From Trichinella spiralis (lineage: Eukaryota; Nematoda; Enoplea; Trichinellida; Trichinellidae), in assembly GCA_000181795.3 (NCBI GenBank), contig CM012953.1:3743923-3807922 (forward strand): a stretch of 64,000 bases of DNA, written 5' to 3'. The notes under the pieces were generated by a model that was not told where the DNA came from, did not search any database, and saw only the letters and a program-made list of their open reading frames with translations. Of this stretch, positions 1 to 20,307 are shown piece by piece (position 1 is the first letter of the stretch; the number at the start of each line of letters is the position of its first letter). Both the position numbers and the translations under genes were made by a program.

Positions 1-508
1 AGTTAACATCCGTACTTGATAAATTTCAACAGGCAACAAACTAATTTACAAACATTGGGAGCAAATTTATATATCAGGAGGGAAATCGGTACTAGACCGT
101 TGTTGTTGATGCTGTTGGCTAGTGAAAAATAAAAATCACTATTTAACTTCTTTTTTGTATTGTTATATATATATATTCTGAAGAATATTGTGAGACTCTT
201 TAGACAGATGTGTGGGTGGTTGTATAAGAAAGAGTAGTTGACTGTTGATGTCACAAAATACCAACACACACAAAAGATCACAAAAAATAAAATGATTAAA
301 AAATTATCTTTGAAATGTTTAATTTACGACATCTATATCAGATGATTGTTTCAATAAAACAGTTTAGTTAGTGTATATTGTTGCGGCATTGTAGTGACAT
401 TTTTATAAATTTCTGCTAAACAAAAGCAAAAAACATTTATTTATTTATTTATTTATTCATTTAAAAATATTCTCCATCACCGATAAATGAAAGTAATATA
501 TGTTGGAT
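1..508. other. 3' flank of the filamin/NHL gene, no gene seen
   Basis: This stretch is AT-rich and downstream of the minus-strand filamin/NHL gene. It contains a short run of TTTA units (about 436-463), which reads as repeated AATAAA-like polyadenylation signals on the minus strand. One such hexamer overlaps the stop codon at 508-513. A 92-residue open frame on the minus strand (3-281) has low-complexity composition and no recognisable similarity, so it is not called. Confidence 0.6.
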
Positions 509-1913
509 TTATTGTTCGTCGTCATCGTTGCAAGAGTAAATTTTGACGCAGTGACTGCCGGCATCAGCTACAGCCACAAGTCCGTCACCGAACGCTGCGA
601 TACCTTGGGGACTTCGCAGCTTTGAAACGAACGGATCGACCATGCCCAGAGGTTCTCCTTGTGGACCAAAAATCTGAAAATCAAGTACACTTGATGGAAA
701 AAAGGTGGAAAAATTTTTTTTTTAATAAAGTGAACCGGACCACAATTCGATGCTGCATCCAATCGACCACATAGCTGCGATCGGCTAAGTCGACAGCAAT
801 GCCGACCGACGAGTAAATCGATGGAGCCGGCGGTGCTCGGTCCAGCACTTCGTCTCCGTACTTGCCGACAAAATTGAATCGATTCAAATCGAACATGCAA
901 ATTCGACTTTCGCTGCAATTGCTGACGTGCAGTCGGTTCCGACTGTCCATGGCGACGAACAGGGGATTTTTCAGCTTACAAGCCGGCTTTAAGACCATCC
1001 CACTCTGGCCAATTTTGACACATCGCTCCAGATCGTACCAGAAAATTTTCTGCCGGCCAGTGTCGACAACGACCAAACGATTGTTGCGGTCCACCAGCAG
1101 TCCGTGAGGTGAATGGAGAAAATCCCTACCGTATTCGGCGACCAATTCGCCAGTGGAGACGTTGACGAGGTTCACTTGGCTGCACTGTTTGGCAGTTATG
1201 AGAAAGTATCTGTCGCCTTGGCAGCTGCTGTCGCCGAAGCTATTTTCCAGCTGCCAGATGCCGAGAGGGCGTGGGAAGTGATCCGTATTTTTCCACTGCT
1301 CAACAAATCTGAAGTTGCGGTCAAACATTTGGATAGTTTGGTTGGAAACGTCCGAAACAACGAACGAACCGTCGGCCGTAACTTGGATATCCTTCGGCTG
1401 TTCCATCTGGCCGGGTCCGGTGCCGCGGCTGCCGAACTGGAATACAGAACGATAATTCAGAGGTGGAACACGGAGGCCACCGAAACGCAACCGATTCACG
1501 AAGCTGCGAAAGTAGGTGCCAAAGATGTTCTCTCCAAGGATCACCTGCTGGTAGTCGGTTGGAAGGTAGAGGGCTCGAATCATTATCGGGTTGATGTCGA
1601 TCTGTTGTTCTTGGAACCTGACTTCCATATGATACGTGCCGACCACAGTGGGCTTAAAGCGGACAGCGAACTGCCCTGTCTTGGAACGGATTCTGATTTT
1701 TCCCAGCTTTCGAACTTGGGACACTATGTCGTGGCGCAGTTCCGCTGTGAGATGCTCTATTAATTCTGCGTGGGGTAGTGATCGCAACCGGTCATTCAAT
1801 TCCAAAGGGACTTCCACAATGTTGCCTACGTAGCACATGTATTCTTCTTCATCCACATCACTCTCACAACCGCTGTCTGTAAACGACAAATTTGTCAAGT
1901 TCATTTCATTCAT
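509..1913 (-). CDS. Filamin-domain and NHL-repeat protein (TRIM/LIN-41-like, no RING or B-box seen)
   Basis: Two coding exons, 1913-741 and 673-509, are joined by a 67-base GT-AG intron at 740-674, giving about 445 residues. Residues about 50-110 match a filamin/ABP280 repeat (GKIRIRSKTGQFAVRFKP). From about residue 150 to the end run NHL beta-propeller repeats, with blades such as QPKDIQVTADGSFVVSD and SPHGLLVDRNNRLVVVDTG; the short last exon closes the propeller. The filamin-NHL order is that of TRIM2/3, TRIM71/LIN-41 and Wech, which bind RNA or partner proteins through the propeller. Those relatives start with a RING, B-boxes and a coiled coil, none of which I find in the 1.25 kb upstream. 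The ATG lies 3 bases after a 3' splice site (ttatag), so this start is either the true one behind a spliced leader or the first codon of a later exon. Family is secure; exact orthology is not. Confidence 0.8.
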
Positions 1914-3165
1914 ATTCTATAAGAAAAAAAACATAAATTATATATTCCGAGCTGAAAACAATAAAATAATATCTAGTATATTTAAAAAATGAAATAATTT
2001 ATATTGAAATAACCAAGATGAAATTACTGTTCAAAATTTGCCAACTGTTGATAAGAAGAAGATATCAGTGGTCTTATCAACTCAACTATTACAATCCCAC
2101 TGATTACACTTGAAAATTACAGGCAGAATTTTCTTGTCCAATAAAGCAAATAATACCTGAATCAACAAATTTCACACAACTCTCCGTAAACATGAAATTC
2201 TATTTAAAATTAAATATGGTTAAATTATTTTAAAAATTTTAAATTAATTTCTGTTTAAACAAACAATTTCAATTAAATAAAATTGAAGAACATCACCATA
2301 CTGTATATTTTTAGGAAAACCTATCCTTCCACTAAAGATATACAATTACTTCTATTTCAGAACTGTTATAAATAAGATAAATTTTTATGCTTTACAAAAA
2401 CAGCATTCAGAATAATACTATACTGATATTGAATAACTCGTGAATTTCTTTTCAAAAGTAGTAAATGAAAGAAAATAAAAGCATGAAATGAAAAATTAAT
2501 TGCCAAATTTATTTCTCTTCCACGCATCAACAGTTTGTCTACATATATCAACAACTTCATCAAAATCTCGGCTGAAGCTCGGCTTTGGAATAAATGAAAA
2601 GTTTAATATTTTGTAAATTCAGCAACATTTGAAAAGCCATATCATCATTATTATAAGGACATATTCAATTAAGACGTCTCAAATTATTTACTCACCCGAA
2701 AATAATTTAAACACGACTCGGTTTCATTCAACACATTCACCGCGAACAGTATTCAAAAAAATTAACAAATAAACATTTTACTTAAACGTGATCACTGTAA
2801 TGCTTTACAAAATAAATTTACATGCATACAACTTTTAATTTAAAAAATTGTCAACGCAGTTAAATCAGATAACCAAACTAAAAATAAATAAGAAAAGAAC
2901 TGTAAAATTTCAAAAAGTGAAATGAGATCAATTGCTTTCTGTTAGCTTACTGGAAACACATGCGTTACGATAATTTATTGGATGCAATAAAATTAAAATT
3001 TTAATATAAAAATTTAATATGTTAAATACTTTTAAATGTTGAAATAATGTTTTTTAAGCAAAATATGAAAAAAATCAAAAAAAATTTCTCGTATACTGTA
3101 ACATAGAATCAAGTACAATTGTAATTTTGTGACCGTATGGCAATTCGAAAAGTTTTGTTTCAGTG
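1914..3165. promoter_or_regulatory. Shared divergent upstream region of the filamin/NHL gene and beclin
   Basis: This AT-rich 1.25-kb stretch lies between two divergently transcribed genes and must hold both promoters, though I recognise no specific motif. The small open frame at 2366-2563 on the minus strand shows no coding signature. A short upstream exon of the filamin/NHL gene could hide here, because its start codon follows a 3' splice site directly. Confidence 0.5.
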
Positions 3166-5127
3166 ATGGATAATTTCAAATGCGTTAGTTGCGGCGAACC
3201 TCTTGAACTGGATGAAACGGTGCTGAAACAGGATCAAGAACAATGCCAGAATCAGACTGCGGACGATTCGTCAAACAACAGTGCAGCACCGATTGTTCAC
3301 CGATACGAGTTGCCCAATTATTCGCTGTTTGTCGGTCCATCTTGTGGCACGTCGCTGGATTTATCCCAACTTCCGGATGTTTCGAGCAGTTCAGATGATC
3401 CCCAAGGAATTGGGACATTTTTCGCCTTTACTGACAAACTGCACAAGCTGGTCCACGACGACAATTCAGCTATTGAACATCCAATGTGTCAAAGTTGTGC
3501 AGACAGATTGTTGGATTATTTTGACCAAACATTAAGCGAAGCTGAACAAGAGTGCAGAGAATACAAGAAAATTCTCGACAGTCTCGACGCAGTGAACATT
3601 GATGCCGAAGCACAAGAAGCTCAACAGCATCTCGCCAAATTGAAAGTTCGTTTCTTTTTCATTGCCAATCCTTTTAAAGCTTGCTGTTTTCATCTTGGGT
3701 GCCAAATAAAACGACCACTTTTGACGAGACTTTTTTTGCTTTTGGAGAAATTGAACCTACATGCATATTTTGCGAACTTTGTCATTTTAAGATACTGTTT
3801 TATTTTTCACTTTAAGTAACGTCGAACACGAATTTCATTTACGAGAATTTTGTTCTTTTCTGACGTTTTATTTTTATGTAGCATTGTTTTTGAAATTTGT
3901 AAAACACTGATTTTCTACCTGAATTTATTTCAGTACTGTAAAAATGCACAGCAGTAGTTATCTTTTGCCATTTTCATTTAACTATTTAGTGTTTATATGC
4001 ATATAATTCAAATTTCCTTCAACGTTCTCACTAGTATTATCGTGGCACCTAATGATGAACCACTTTTGATGTTTACTGTAAGTGAAGATTTGCAGGTATT
4101 ATGTAATAAGTTGTAATTTTCAAATGGAACGTATTTGTGTACTTTTAAAAGGAGTTAAATTAATTTTGTTGTAACGAAATGTTCAGTTCTGCTTGCTAGT
4201 TTTAGAAAGATGAAGAAAATATAAAAGAAACACTAAAAGAGGTGCAACGTGTTGATCAAAATTTGGATTTGGAAATTGAAGCGGAGCAGAAAAAGCTCGA
4301 ACTATTGACTGAACAAGAGGCAAAACTGTGGCGTCGTTACAGAGACTTGAGAAGAAAAGTTTGCAAATAATTCATTTATTCATTCATTATTGTGTTGCAT
4401 TATCAACAGCAACAGTGATTTTCTTCGTTCCAGGTTCTCGATTTGGAGAATGAAAATTTGAGCGCCATGAATCAATACCATTATGCAAATAGTTGTTTGA
4501 AAAAATTGGAAGAGAGCAACGCGCTGAACATGACGTTCCACATTTGGCACAGTGGCCATTTCGGTACGATAAACGGATATCGGCTCGGACGTTTGCCGGA
4601 CCAGCCAGTCAGTTGGACAGAAATCAACACCGCTTTCGGTCAAGCGGCTCTTCTCATGCACACACTTGTCAAAAAGGTTTGCGAAATGGTGGAATTTTTC
4701 AAATTTTAAATAAACCACGATTCAGGCTGGTCTGAAATTGGAACGTTACGAATTGGTACCGTTTGCCAATTATTCCTATTTGGTTTGTCTACAGTCGGGC
4801 AAAGAGTTGCGACTGTACACCGACGGTGGTGTCAAGTTCAACTGGCATCCTCGTTTCGACCAAGCAATTGTCGCTTTTGTCGATTGTCTTTGTCAGCTTG
4901 AACAACGCATCCGGCAGCTGGTGGGCGTCGACTACAATTTGCCTTACAAGATGCGAGGGGATAAGATCGAAGACGGCGGCAATCAGTATTCGGTTCGAAC
5001 TCATTTCAACAGCGAAGAACGTTGGACCAAGGCGATGAAGTGCTTGTTGACCAATTTGAAGTGGGCTTTGGCGGCGATATTGCCCATCGAAGAATCCCAC
5101 ACTTCCTGCAGTGCGTCGTCCGTTTGA
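3166..5127 (+). CDS. bec-1: Beclin 1 / ATG6 homologue
   Basis: Four exons, 3166-3645, 4206-4358, 4434-4676 and 4726-5127, all joined in phase 0 by GT-AG introns, give about 425 residues against about 450 in human beclin. Beclin is the scaffold of the class III PI3-kinase (VPS34) complex that starts autophagosome formation. Visible parts are an N-terminal CxxC zinc-like pair (residues 6-9), the conserved [17 protein letters not shown] segment (about 105-125), a coiled coil over exons 1 to 3, and the C-terminal evolutionarily conserved domain ending in [20 protein letters not shown]. The BH3 segment before IEHPMC is diverged: the usual Gly-Asp core reads Thr-Asp. The ATG lies 2 bases after a tttcag acceptor (3161-3163), fitting leader trans-splicing or a 5' UTR intron. 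An AATAAA lies at 5425-5430. It converges on the SMARCC gene. Confidence 0.95.
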
Positions 5128-6001
5128 AACTTAGCAGAATACATTTGGCCCACATTAATATTAACACAGTGGGAGAGAGAAGACAAAGAAACGAAAATTC
5201 GAATAATGCAAACAGCTCCTCCTCCACTACTAGCAGTATCTTCGTTCTTGTTTCTTAATTACACTACATACTATGATAATAATGCATGATACCACACAGC
5301 ATGTGTGTATTTTGAAAATCGTTCCGTCCCTTTTCCAATTGTATCGTCTGTCGATGGACAGCATAAATTGGAATGGATTTTTTTCCAAAAAAAAAACTTA
5401 AAAGTGCCAACTTGAAACAGTACGAATAAAAATGCATCTAAGAAACATAAATTTGTAATAACAACCTGTTACTTTCAAAAGATCGGTAAAAAACGATAGA
5501 TGATAAAGGAAAAAAGACGTGAAAAGGAGGAGATGAATAAAGAGAGAGAGAGTATAGAAAAAAAGCAGAAATATATAAGCATATTTTTTTATAATGACAA
5601 ACTATTACGCATTTTAAATCAAAAAGTCATCTGTATGTAAGTGAAAGGCGGACAGTGCATATCGATTATGTTTGTCTGATAAGTGTTCATTCATCAGCGA
5701 GAAACAGATAACTGCATCCATCCATCCATCCATTCATCTATCCATGTATACGTATATATATATATATATATACAGATACATAAATGAATAATTAAAAGTA
5801 TGAATAATTATAAAGAAATAAATATAAATAAATAAATAAATATATATATGCGCATATATACATACAGACATTAAGAAAATAATAATGAAGAAATATAAAA
5901 TTAAGCTAAAATAAAATACAATTTCAAAAAGCGCGATTCATTCCAAAGCGGGACGACGGTAAGTTGAAACAAAGAAACAAACGGAAAAACAATTTTGTGC
6001 A
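5128..6001. other. Convergent intergenic region, simple repeats only
   Basis: This region holds the 3' UTR of beclin and the 3' flank of the minus-strand SMARCC gene. It contains a short (TA)n run near 5755-5772 and AAAT-type low-complexity sequence near 5818-5845. No gene is seen. Confidence 0.6.
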
Positions 6002-14544
<8,543 letters not shown>

Positions 14545-15706
14545 TTCTAAGTCAAAATGGCCTAATCAAGCTACACGAAAATTAATCAAATCACAATATT
14601 TTTTTTTAAAAGCGATCAATACAGACCTACAGTACTCCATTAACAATTATGCAGGTAAATTGTTCCTATTCAAAAATAGCACTTTATAGACAATTCAAAA
14701 TATAACAGCGTAAAAATTGAATGTTATTTTATTGCTTTATAAAACTGAAATATTTATTTATTTGAATTTTATGCAAAAATAAAGTTAATACATAAAAAAT
14801 TTATTTAAACAAATTTTCGCAAGCTAAAATAAATATATCACTGTGTAAATTGAAATAATGTTAATTAATTTCTTTTTAAAATTTATTTTAAAATTTATAA
14901 TAAACCAAATTTAGCAAATATCAGTGGGCTACGTTTCAAATTTGGGGCGTAATCACGTGCTAAAGACGTTGTTCAGGCTAATGAATATTTCTTTTACGTT
15001 AAATGTCTATTATTGCATATAATAGAATAATTTACTGTTTTTATATTGATTTTAACCTATAAAACTGCAAGCTTTGCTGTGCATTGCGAAAACAGAATTG
15101 TTTTTTCAGCATTGTTTCAGCAACACTTGAAAATTTACTGTAAAGAATTTTCAGCTTTCAGAAGACAAAGAAAAACTGCCAGTCATATATATATAATTTT
15201 AATATCGTCATAACTATTTGTTTTTAAAATTAACGATGGAAATTTTTCATTGAAAATTTGCTGGCTAATGTAATGAAAAACTTTTAGATTTTCAGTTTTA
15301 TTATGAAGTAAGTAAAAAAACTGAAGTTTAAATATTTAAAATCAGATCTCACAAACGTTGCCACTTGGAGCAGCGCAGTACATTATCTTTATACCATTTT
15401 CAGTACGTTATCCTTAAAACAAACGATAAGATCTGTGGGATAAACGATATGGCAACGTTGATGACACTCCAAAAAATAAAATTTTTGAATAATAAAAATT
15501 AATGTTTGTGTAATTTTTAAAATAAAATTCTTAACATAAAACATCCTGCTTATCACTCAGTTTGGTGTGTTTAAACAAGATCAGTCGTTAATAATTTCAA
15601 ATATAAAGTGTCATGATACAGTAAGACACATTAAAACTTTTTACTCAGTATTACTGTCGCCATGGTGTGTAGCTTTCTTATTTAGTAAATTGGTTTCAGT
15701 AATTAG
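14545..15706. promoter_or_regulatory. Divergent promoter region between SMARCC and the GPANK1-like gene, with an inverted repeat
   Basis: This 1.16-kb gap separates two divergent genes. It holds a perfect 10-base inverted repeat, AACGTTGCCA at 15354-15363 and TGGCAACGTT at 15450-15459. Just outside the left arm and just inside the right arm lie two copies of AGATCT (15344-15349 and 15429-15434). The block between them is less AT-rich than its surroundings, so it may be a regulatory cluster or the remnant of a small inverted-repeat element. No gene is seen. Confidence 0.4.
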
Positions 15707-16811
15707 ATGTTTTTGCCGTTTGATAAAGTAAAATTCGTCAGCGGTTCTGAAAAACAATCAATTAGCACTAGCAGTAAGGAGGAACAGTCGAATTCGTCTA
15801 CTCCAAACGGAGACGAAATCCGGCGATTTTATGTTGAGGAGCTACCATGCTGCTCTTCAGATTATAAAAATCGTCCGGACAAATTGTCAGCACATTATCA
15901 GGTCAAAGCCGCTCGTAAATATGTAGAGAGAAGATGTCAGCCTACCTGTTCCTCATCATCTCGATCGACAGCATTAAATCGGTTTTTCAAGGCAGCTAGC
16001 GAAGGCAACAACGATGCATTGTTGAGTTGCTTGTTGAAAGATCGGGTAGGAATTAACGAAACAGATGAATTCCGTTGGACAGCGCTGATGTGTGCCGCTT
16101 ATGCCGGTCATCTGAATACTGTGGTGTTTTTACTTCAGTATGGAGCAGAACCAGAAATGAAAAATCAAAGAGCAAAAACAGCTTCAAATTTAGCAGCCGA
16201 CAGTGGTCAGTTTCACATAGAAAAACTTCTCGAGGAATTTTTACGTAAGCTAATAGTAATTGAATTATTGCATTACTTCTTGCTGATAGCGGTGAGTTTT
16301 AGTAGAACGTCAACGGTTGCGGTTGTCTGTTTCAGACAGTCGATTCGCAGAAGCTTCTACTCCAGATATTACTGTTGATCAACAGATGGAAAATTTTTGC
16401 ACGTCTTGCAACCGTCCCTATTCCGATTCCCATCATCATACATCCACTGGTCACTTGTTTCAGACGTGGCGAATTGATTTGCAGCCATGTTTTTCTATCG
16501 ATTCTTCGAATATTGGTTACAAGATGATGGTCAAAAGTGGTTGGAAAGAGACGACGGGTCTTGGAAAAGAGGAAAAAGGACGTCACTACCCAGTGAAAAC
16601 AGCTTTGAAGAGGGATCGTTGTGGTCTTGGTTTGAAAAAGCAGAAATGTCGCATTAGTCATTTTTCCGCATTTGACAGTACCGCCGTTGTAACGGTGAAA
16701 AAGCCGTCAGTCCAACCCAATTTGGGCAAGAAAAGTGCATATTTGAAAAATGAGAGAGATCGTCATATTGCAAGAACATTTCGGCGCCAATTTTACAGTG
16801 ATATGGACTAG
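15707..16811 (+). CDS. Ankyrin-repeat and G-patch protein, GPANK1 homologue
   Basis: Two exons, 15707-16244 and 16336-16811, joined by a 91-base GT-AG intron, give 337 residues, close to the human protein. Residues about 90-175 hold two ankyrin repeats (TALMCAAYAGHLNTVVFLLQYGA). A short Cys/His motif, CTSCNRPYSDSHHHTSTGH, follows at about 200-220. A G-patch lies at about 240-285 (SGWKETTGLGKEEKGR) and a block with RDRCGLGL comes after it. G-patch proteins usually bind RNA or activate DEAH helicases; the exact job of GPANK1 is poorly known. The order of parts and the spacing match GPANK1 well. The ATG lies 7 bases after a tttcag acceptor (15697-15699). The 3' side runs directly into a Tigger-like element at about 16934. 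Confidence 0.88.
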
Positions 16812-16933
16812 ATTGCGAAGAAAATGAACAAATAGACGTTGAGAACAGCGTATGGCAGGCAGAAAATCTGCAGGCGATCGCCATGAAATCATTTCAACAT
16901 CTCTACTGGATACTTAACGAGAAAACCATATAC

Positions 16934-17480
16934 AGTAATATCTCGCTTAAAGCTATTTTGCTATAATGCTGTTTTTTTGGCATGCCACGTGACTCATTTT
17001 TCTTCAAAGCGAGGAATTGAGCAAAGTATTTGTAACAGCACTGAAACGATTTTATATTACATCATGTTGCTTTAGTTATTTTATGCATCTTGTCAGTTAT
17101 TTAGGTAACTGGTTTGGAGTTTTTGTATTCTGTTATATTTAATACATTCTGTCATATATTTTTGCTATTCTCTGTTCATTATGTTGTTATGAAGGTGCTC
17201 AAATAATAATAGCTCAAAAATGCAGAAGAAAAGCATTTCTTTGGAAGTAAAACGGCAAGTATTACGTCGATTGGAAGCTGTTGAGCGTCAAGTTGACGTG
17301 GGTGCTTCTCTGAATTGGCAACGTTGACGATAAGAACAATTATGGAAAATGCGCATAAAATGCTCAAGTTCTCAGCGTCTATTATCTCAAGTTTTTCAAC
17401 AACAAAAGTATGCCATTCAAGAAGCCATGTATTTGAGGAAATGGAAAAAAGGCGCAAATATGCGGAACTGGACAACTGAA
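16934..17480 (+). mobile_element. Tigger/pogo-like (Tc1/mariner superfamily) DNA transposon, 5' fragment
   Basis: The fragment opens with CAGTAATATCTCGCTTAAAG, which resembles the terminal inverted repeat of Tigger elements and is preceded by TA. A few hundred bases in, a reading frame starts near 17221 and encodes a CENP-B-type helix-turn-helix segment (EVKRQVLRRLEAVERQVDVG), followed after a frameshift by a stretch with TLTIRTIMENAHKMLK, typical of the start of Tigger transposases. No catalytic DDD part and no 3' terminal repeat are found, so it is a broken 5' piece. Its first 250 bases are clearly related to the second copy at 19491. Confidence 0.7.
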
Positions 17481-18510
17481 ACCAGAAATATTAAAGTAAC
17501 AGTAATCCTGGTATGACGGCGAAGAGCGTGTCCTCATCGACATCGGGAAAGCGGAGTTCTAGCTTAATAGGGTTGGAAAGGCACCACTGAAATCAGAGCA
17601 GAAGCTGGGATTAATACGATCATACCTCTTACAAAAACAAAAAACAAAAAAATTTCTGTATGTTTTATTGTTATGGTACCCAAATGAAGTTTAAAAGAGA
17701 TGCTAAAATTTAGCGCAGCTGAAAATGGGCGTGAAGTCAATTTTCTATAAAGCTGATGAATACGTCAGAAGTGCTGGACAATGTTCAAATAAAAAATCAA
17801 GAAAATCCCGCAAGCCAGATCAAAATCGATCCCACTTTAATCATCGGAAGGATAAATTATTAATTTCTGAGCACCGTCATGCCATAGAAATGCCGAGGCA
17901 GAAATTAAAACTATATCTCAATAGTAATACTGGTCTAAAATTTCAGCAGCGGCGTGGACGCTTTCCCAAATGAACTCAATGTCATTTTACTTAAAATATT
18001 GAAAAATAAATTTAATACAATTTGCACAAAATTATTAAAACCCATTTGTTTATTTGTAAATGAATTTCCAGATTTTTATTTTTTATTTAAATGAAACATA
18101 AGAAGAGGAGTTGGCTAATGAGAGAAAAAGAAACATTGGAAAGATGAAAGATAAAAATTTTATTCTAAATTGGAAACGTTTTCAGAGAAGAGTCAAGCTG
18201 AAATCAGAAAAATATTTTGATACTAACATTCAGCAATCATCACTGCTAGTTTTGGCTGACAATTGCAGCTGTGGACAATTTATCACTTGTAGATTTTCTT
18301 TTCATTCTTGAATAGCCTTTTGCTGCTTTGCAGAACAATATCTGATAAACAGTTAAGAACCTTAGGGATAAATCTCATTTAGATGGTTATTTGCTAGCTA
18401 AGCAAGTAATTTATCTGACGAGTGAAAGCAGCTGCTGGGTGACATTTTTTTTGAACAGTATTTAAATTCTCAGATAGAAAAAAATTTCCTAGCTTGTTGC
18501 TAATTTTTGC
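17481..18510. other. Unassigned sequence between transposon pieces
   Basis: No recognised gene. An 82-residue plus-strand frame (17725-17973) and a 66-residue frame (18111-18311) are Lys/Arg-rich and match nothing I know. They may be decayed transposon sequence, since both flanks are transposon-derived. Confidence 0.4.
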
Positions 18511-18685
18511 GATGGCTAATATTCCTGAGTTACGTCTTGTAACAAATCGTTTTGGTGACACGTCCCTTGTGTACGAAGGCAGGGCGTACAAATTGAAATA
18601 TACCGGCAAACGGGTAAAAAACTCAAGGTGTTCTAAAGTATGTACTTTGAAAATATTCAATATGTACTTTGTTATTAAGAATTAA
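18511..18685 (+). pseudogene. FLYWCH-type zinc-finger fragment
   Basis: A plus-strand frame starting at about 18512 reads ELRLVTNRFGDTSLVYEGRA followed by YKLKYTGKRVKNSRCSK. The spacing of Phe-Gly, Leu-x-Tyr-x-Gly and a following basic Arg-Cys pair recalls the first half of a FLYWCH zinc finger, with Trp of the WRC motif replaced. The second half with the His pair is not seen. FLYWCH fingers are common both in nematode regulators and in Mutator-like transposases. Position between transposon fragments favours a decayed element, but a small exon of an unseen gene is possible. Confidence 0.4.
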
Positions 18686-19490
18686 TAATTTCATTTAGAA
18701 AAATTAACTTTCAAAAATAATTAAGCGTCATTTGGCTACCATAACAATAAAGCAGAAATTTTTAAAAATCATATCACAAATTCTAATCACTAAAAGTGCA
18801 AAGTGGAAAAAAGAAAATAAACAATGAAGAAAAAAAAATAATGAAAAAATTCTACTGTGAAATTGGTGACGTCACTGATCAAACACTAAAAAAGATCATA
18901 TGTTTGAATGGTTATGTAATTAAAAATTTAGAAAAATGAAATGGACAGTTGGCTTCCAAATTTCAGTAAAACTGATTCCCGAAAGTGAGAGAAAAAGATT
19001 TTCATTTTACCACTTTTCTGTTGTTTTCTGTGCTTGATTTTGTTCTGATTCCTCTTATCTGCGTCGTGTCTGACGAGTTACATTTAGTTTTAAACTTTTG
19101 AACTAATTATAATTCAGTATATTAAGGAAGAATTTACAACTTGAAACATACACATATTGACATTAAACAGTAATTTTGCCAATCGGTATATAAATCTAGT
19201 ATTTGAAAATTGTTCACAACAACATTGGCGGGATACGGCTGTGCGCGTGATCCTCTGCCTGGTTGAAATATGAGAAAGGGTATTCTTGCTCTGGAATATC
19301 CCTATCGAAGATACGCCAGAATGTTTTCACGAAGCCAGGAGCAGTAAGACGAATCATTACACACGCTAAGAGCTTTTCTAAAAGTGGAAGTTCAATAAGG
19401 GAACTGTAAAATTCAACATCCAGAATATTTCCCACATCAAAGCCATTTTCATCGAATACAGCGTGACAGTGATTTTGAATTTTTGAATGC
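18686..19490. other. Unassigned sequence, one open frame of unknown origin
   Basis: Mostly AT-rich. A 104-residue minus-strand frame runs from 19528 to 19214; its start overlaps the Tigger-like terminal repeat at 19491, so at least that end is not a host coding sequence. The composition is protein-like, with mixed hydrophobic and charged segments, but I recognise no family. It may be a piece of another decayed element. Confidence 0.35.
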
Positions 19491-19930
19491 AGGAATACCC
19501 CGCTCAACGCCATGTCGCAATAACGCAATTTTTTTTGATATGCACGTAAGTCTTTTTTCCTTAAAGTGAGAAATTTGGCTACATATTTTTAGCAGTACTG
19601 AAATGATTTTATTACATCATGTTGTTTGAGCTACTGAATACATACTATTAATCATTGACGATAACTGGTTTGGATTCTTTAAGATTTCATATATTCGCAT
19701 ATATATTTTTGTTGTGCTCTTATCTTTTATTATCTCAAAACGAGGGTCTTAGCAATGATGACTTGAAACAACTGACAGAATGATGCACTGTTAATAAATC
19801 GACAGTCGTTGATTCAAAAGGGGATATAACTGTGAGAATTCTAACAGCTGAATTCCTCAAGAACAGCATCACCACCATTACAGAAATCATGGACAAGTTC
19901 ATATTCCAGTTATGAGCGGAGCTCCAAAGC
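19491..19930 (+). mobile_element. Second Tigger/pogo-like fragment, internally deleted
   Basis: The piece begins CAGGAATACCCCGCTCAACG, related to the terminal repeat of the first copy (16934), and its leader continues alignable with 16960-17200, for example around 'agcactgaaacgattttat' against 'agtactgaaatgattttat'. Where the first copy continues with the helix-turn-helix coding part, this copy jumps to a segment reading SNDDLKQLTE and later TEIMDKFIFQ, which looks like the C-terminal tail of Tigger transposases. The middle, including the DDD catalytic core, is absent. No 3' terminal repeat was found. The two copies are diverged, so they are old. Confidence 0.6.
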
Positions 19931-20307
19931 AAGACGAAATTTTCTTGAAATGATATCTTGTTATCAGGAAATTCTACATTAGAAAAAACGTGAAAGCGAC
20001 ATTGTTTTTGTTAAACTTTGTGCTTTTATCCGTAAAGTTTTCGTTTAGATTTTAATTCTGCTGTTTAATTTTTTGTTGATTTTACGAATAAAAAAGCAAA
20101 TCAATTGAACAATATTTTTCGTGCCGAAAGTTTATTTAATTTAATGTTTAAGTTGAGTAAAGAATAAAATATAAGAGCCTAAATTTAGCATCACCACCAC
20201 TGACGCGGAAAACAAACGGCGGCTGCTACGACGTGTGAAAACAAAAGTCAATTTATGCCATTTATTAATTTGATCGCTGATAGGCATCATCAAAATTCCT
20301 TGAATTA
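19931..20307. other. 3' flank of the PPM1G gene
   Basis: No gene seen. The part near 20300 is the 3' UTR of the minus-strand phosphatase gene; the rest is AT-rich and may still belong to the adjacent transposon fragment. Confidence 0.5.

Noticed and set aside
568-1833. Plus- and minus-strand open frames (for example 1113-1763 plus) overlapping the filamin/NHL exon
   Set aside because: They are shadow frames of a strongly supported NHL coding exon and show no family similarity.
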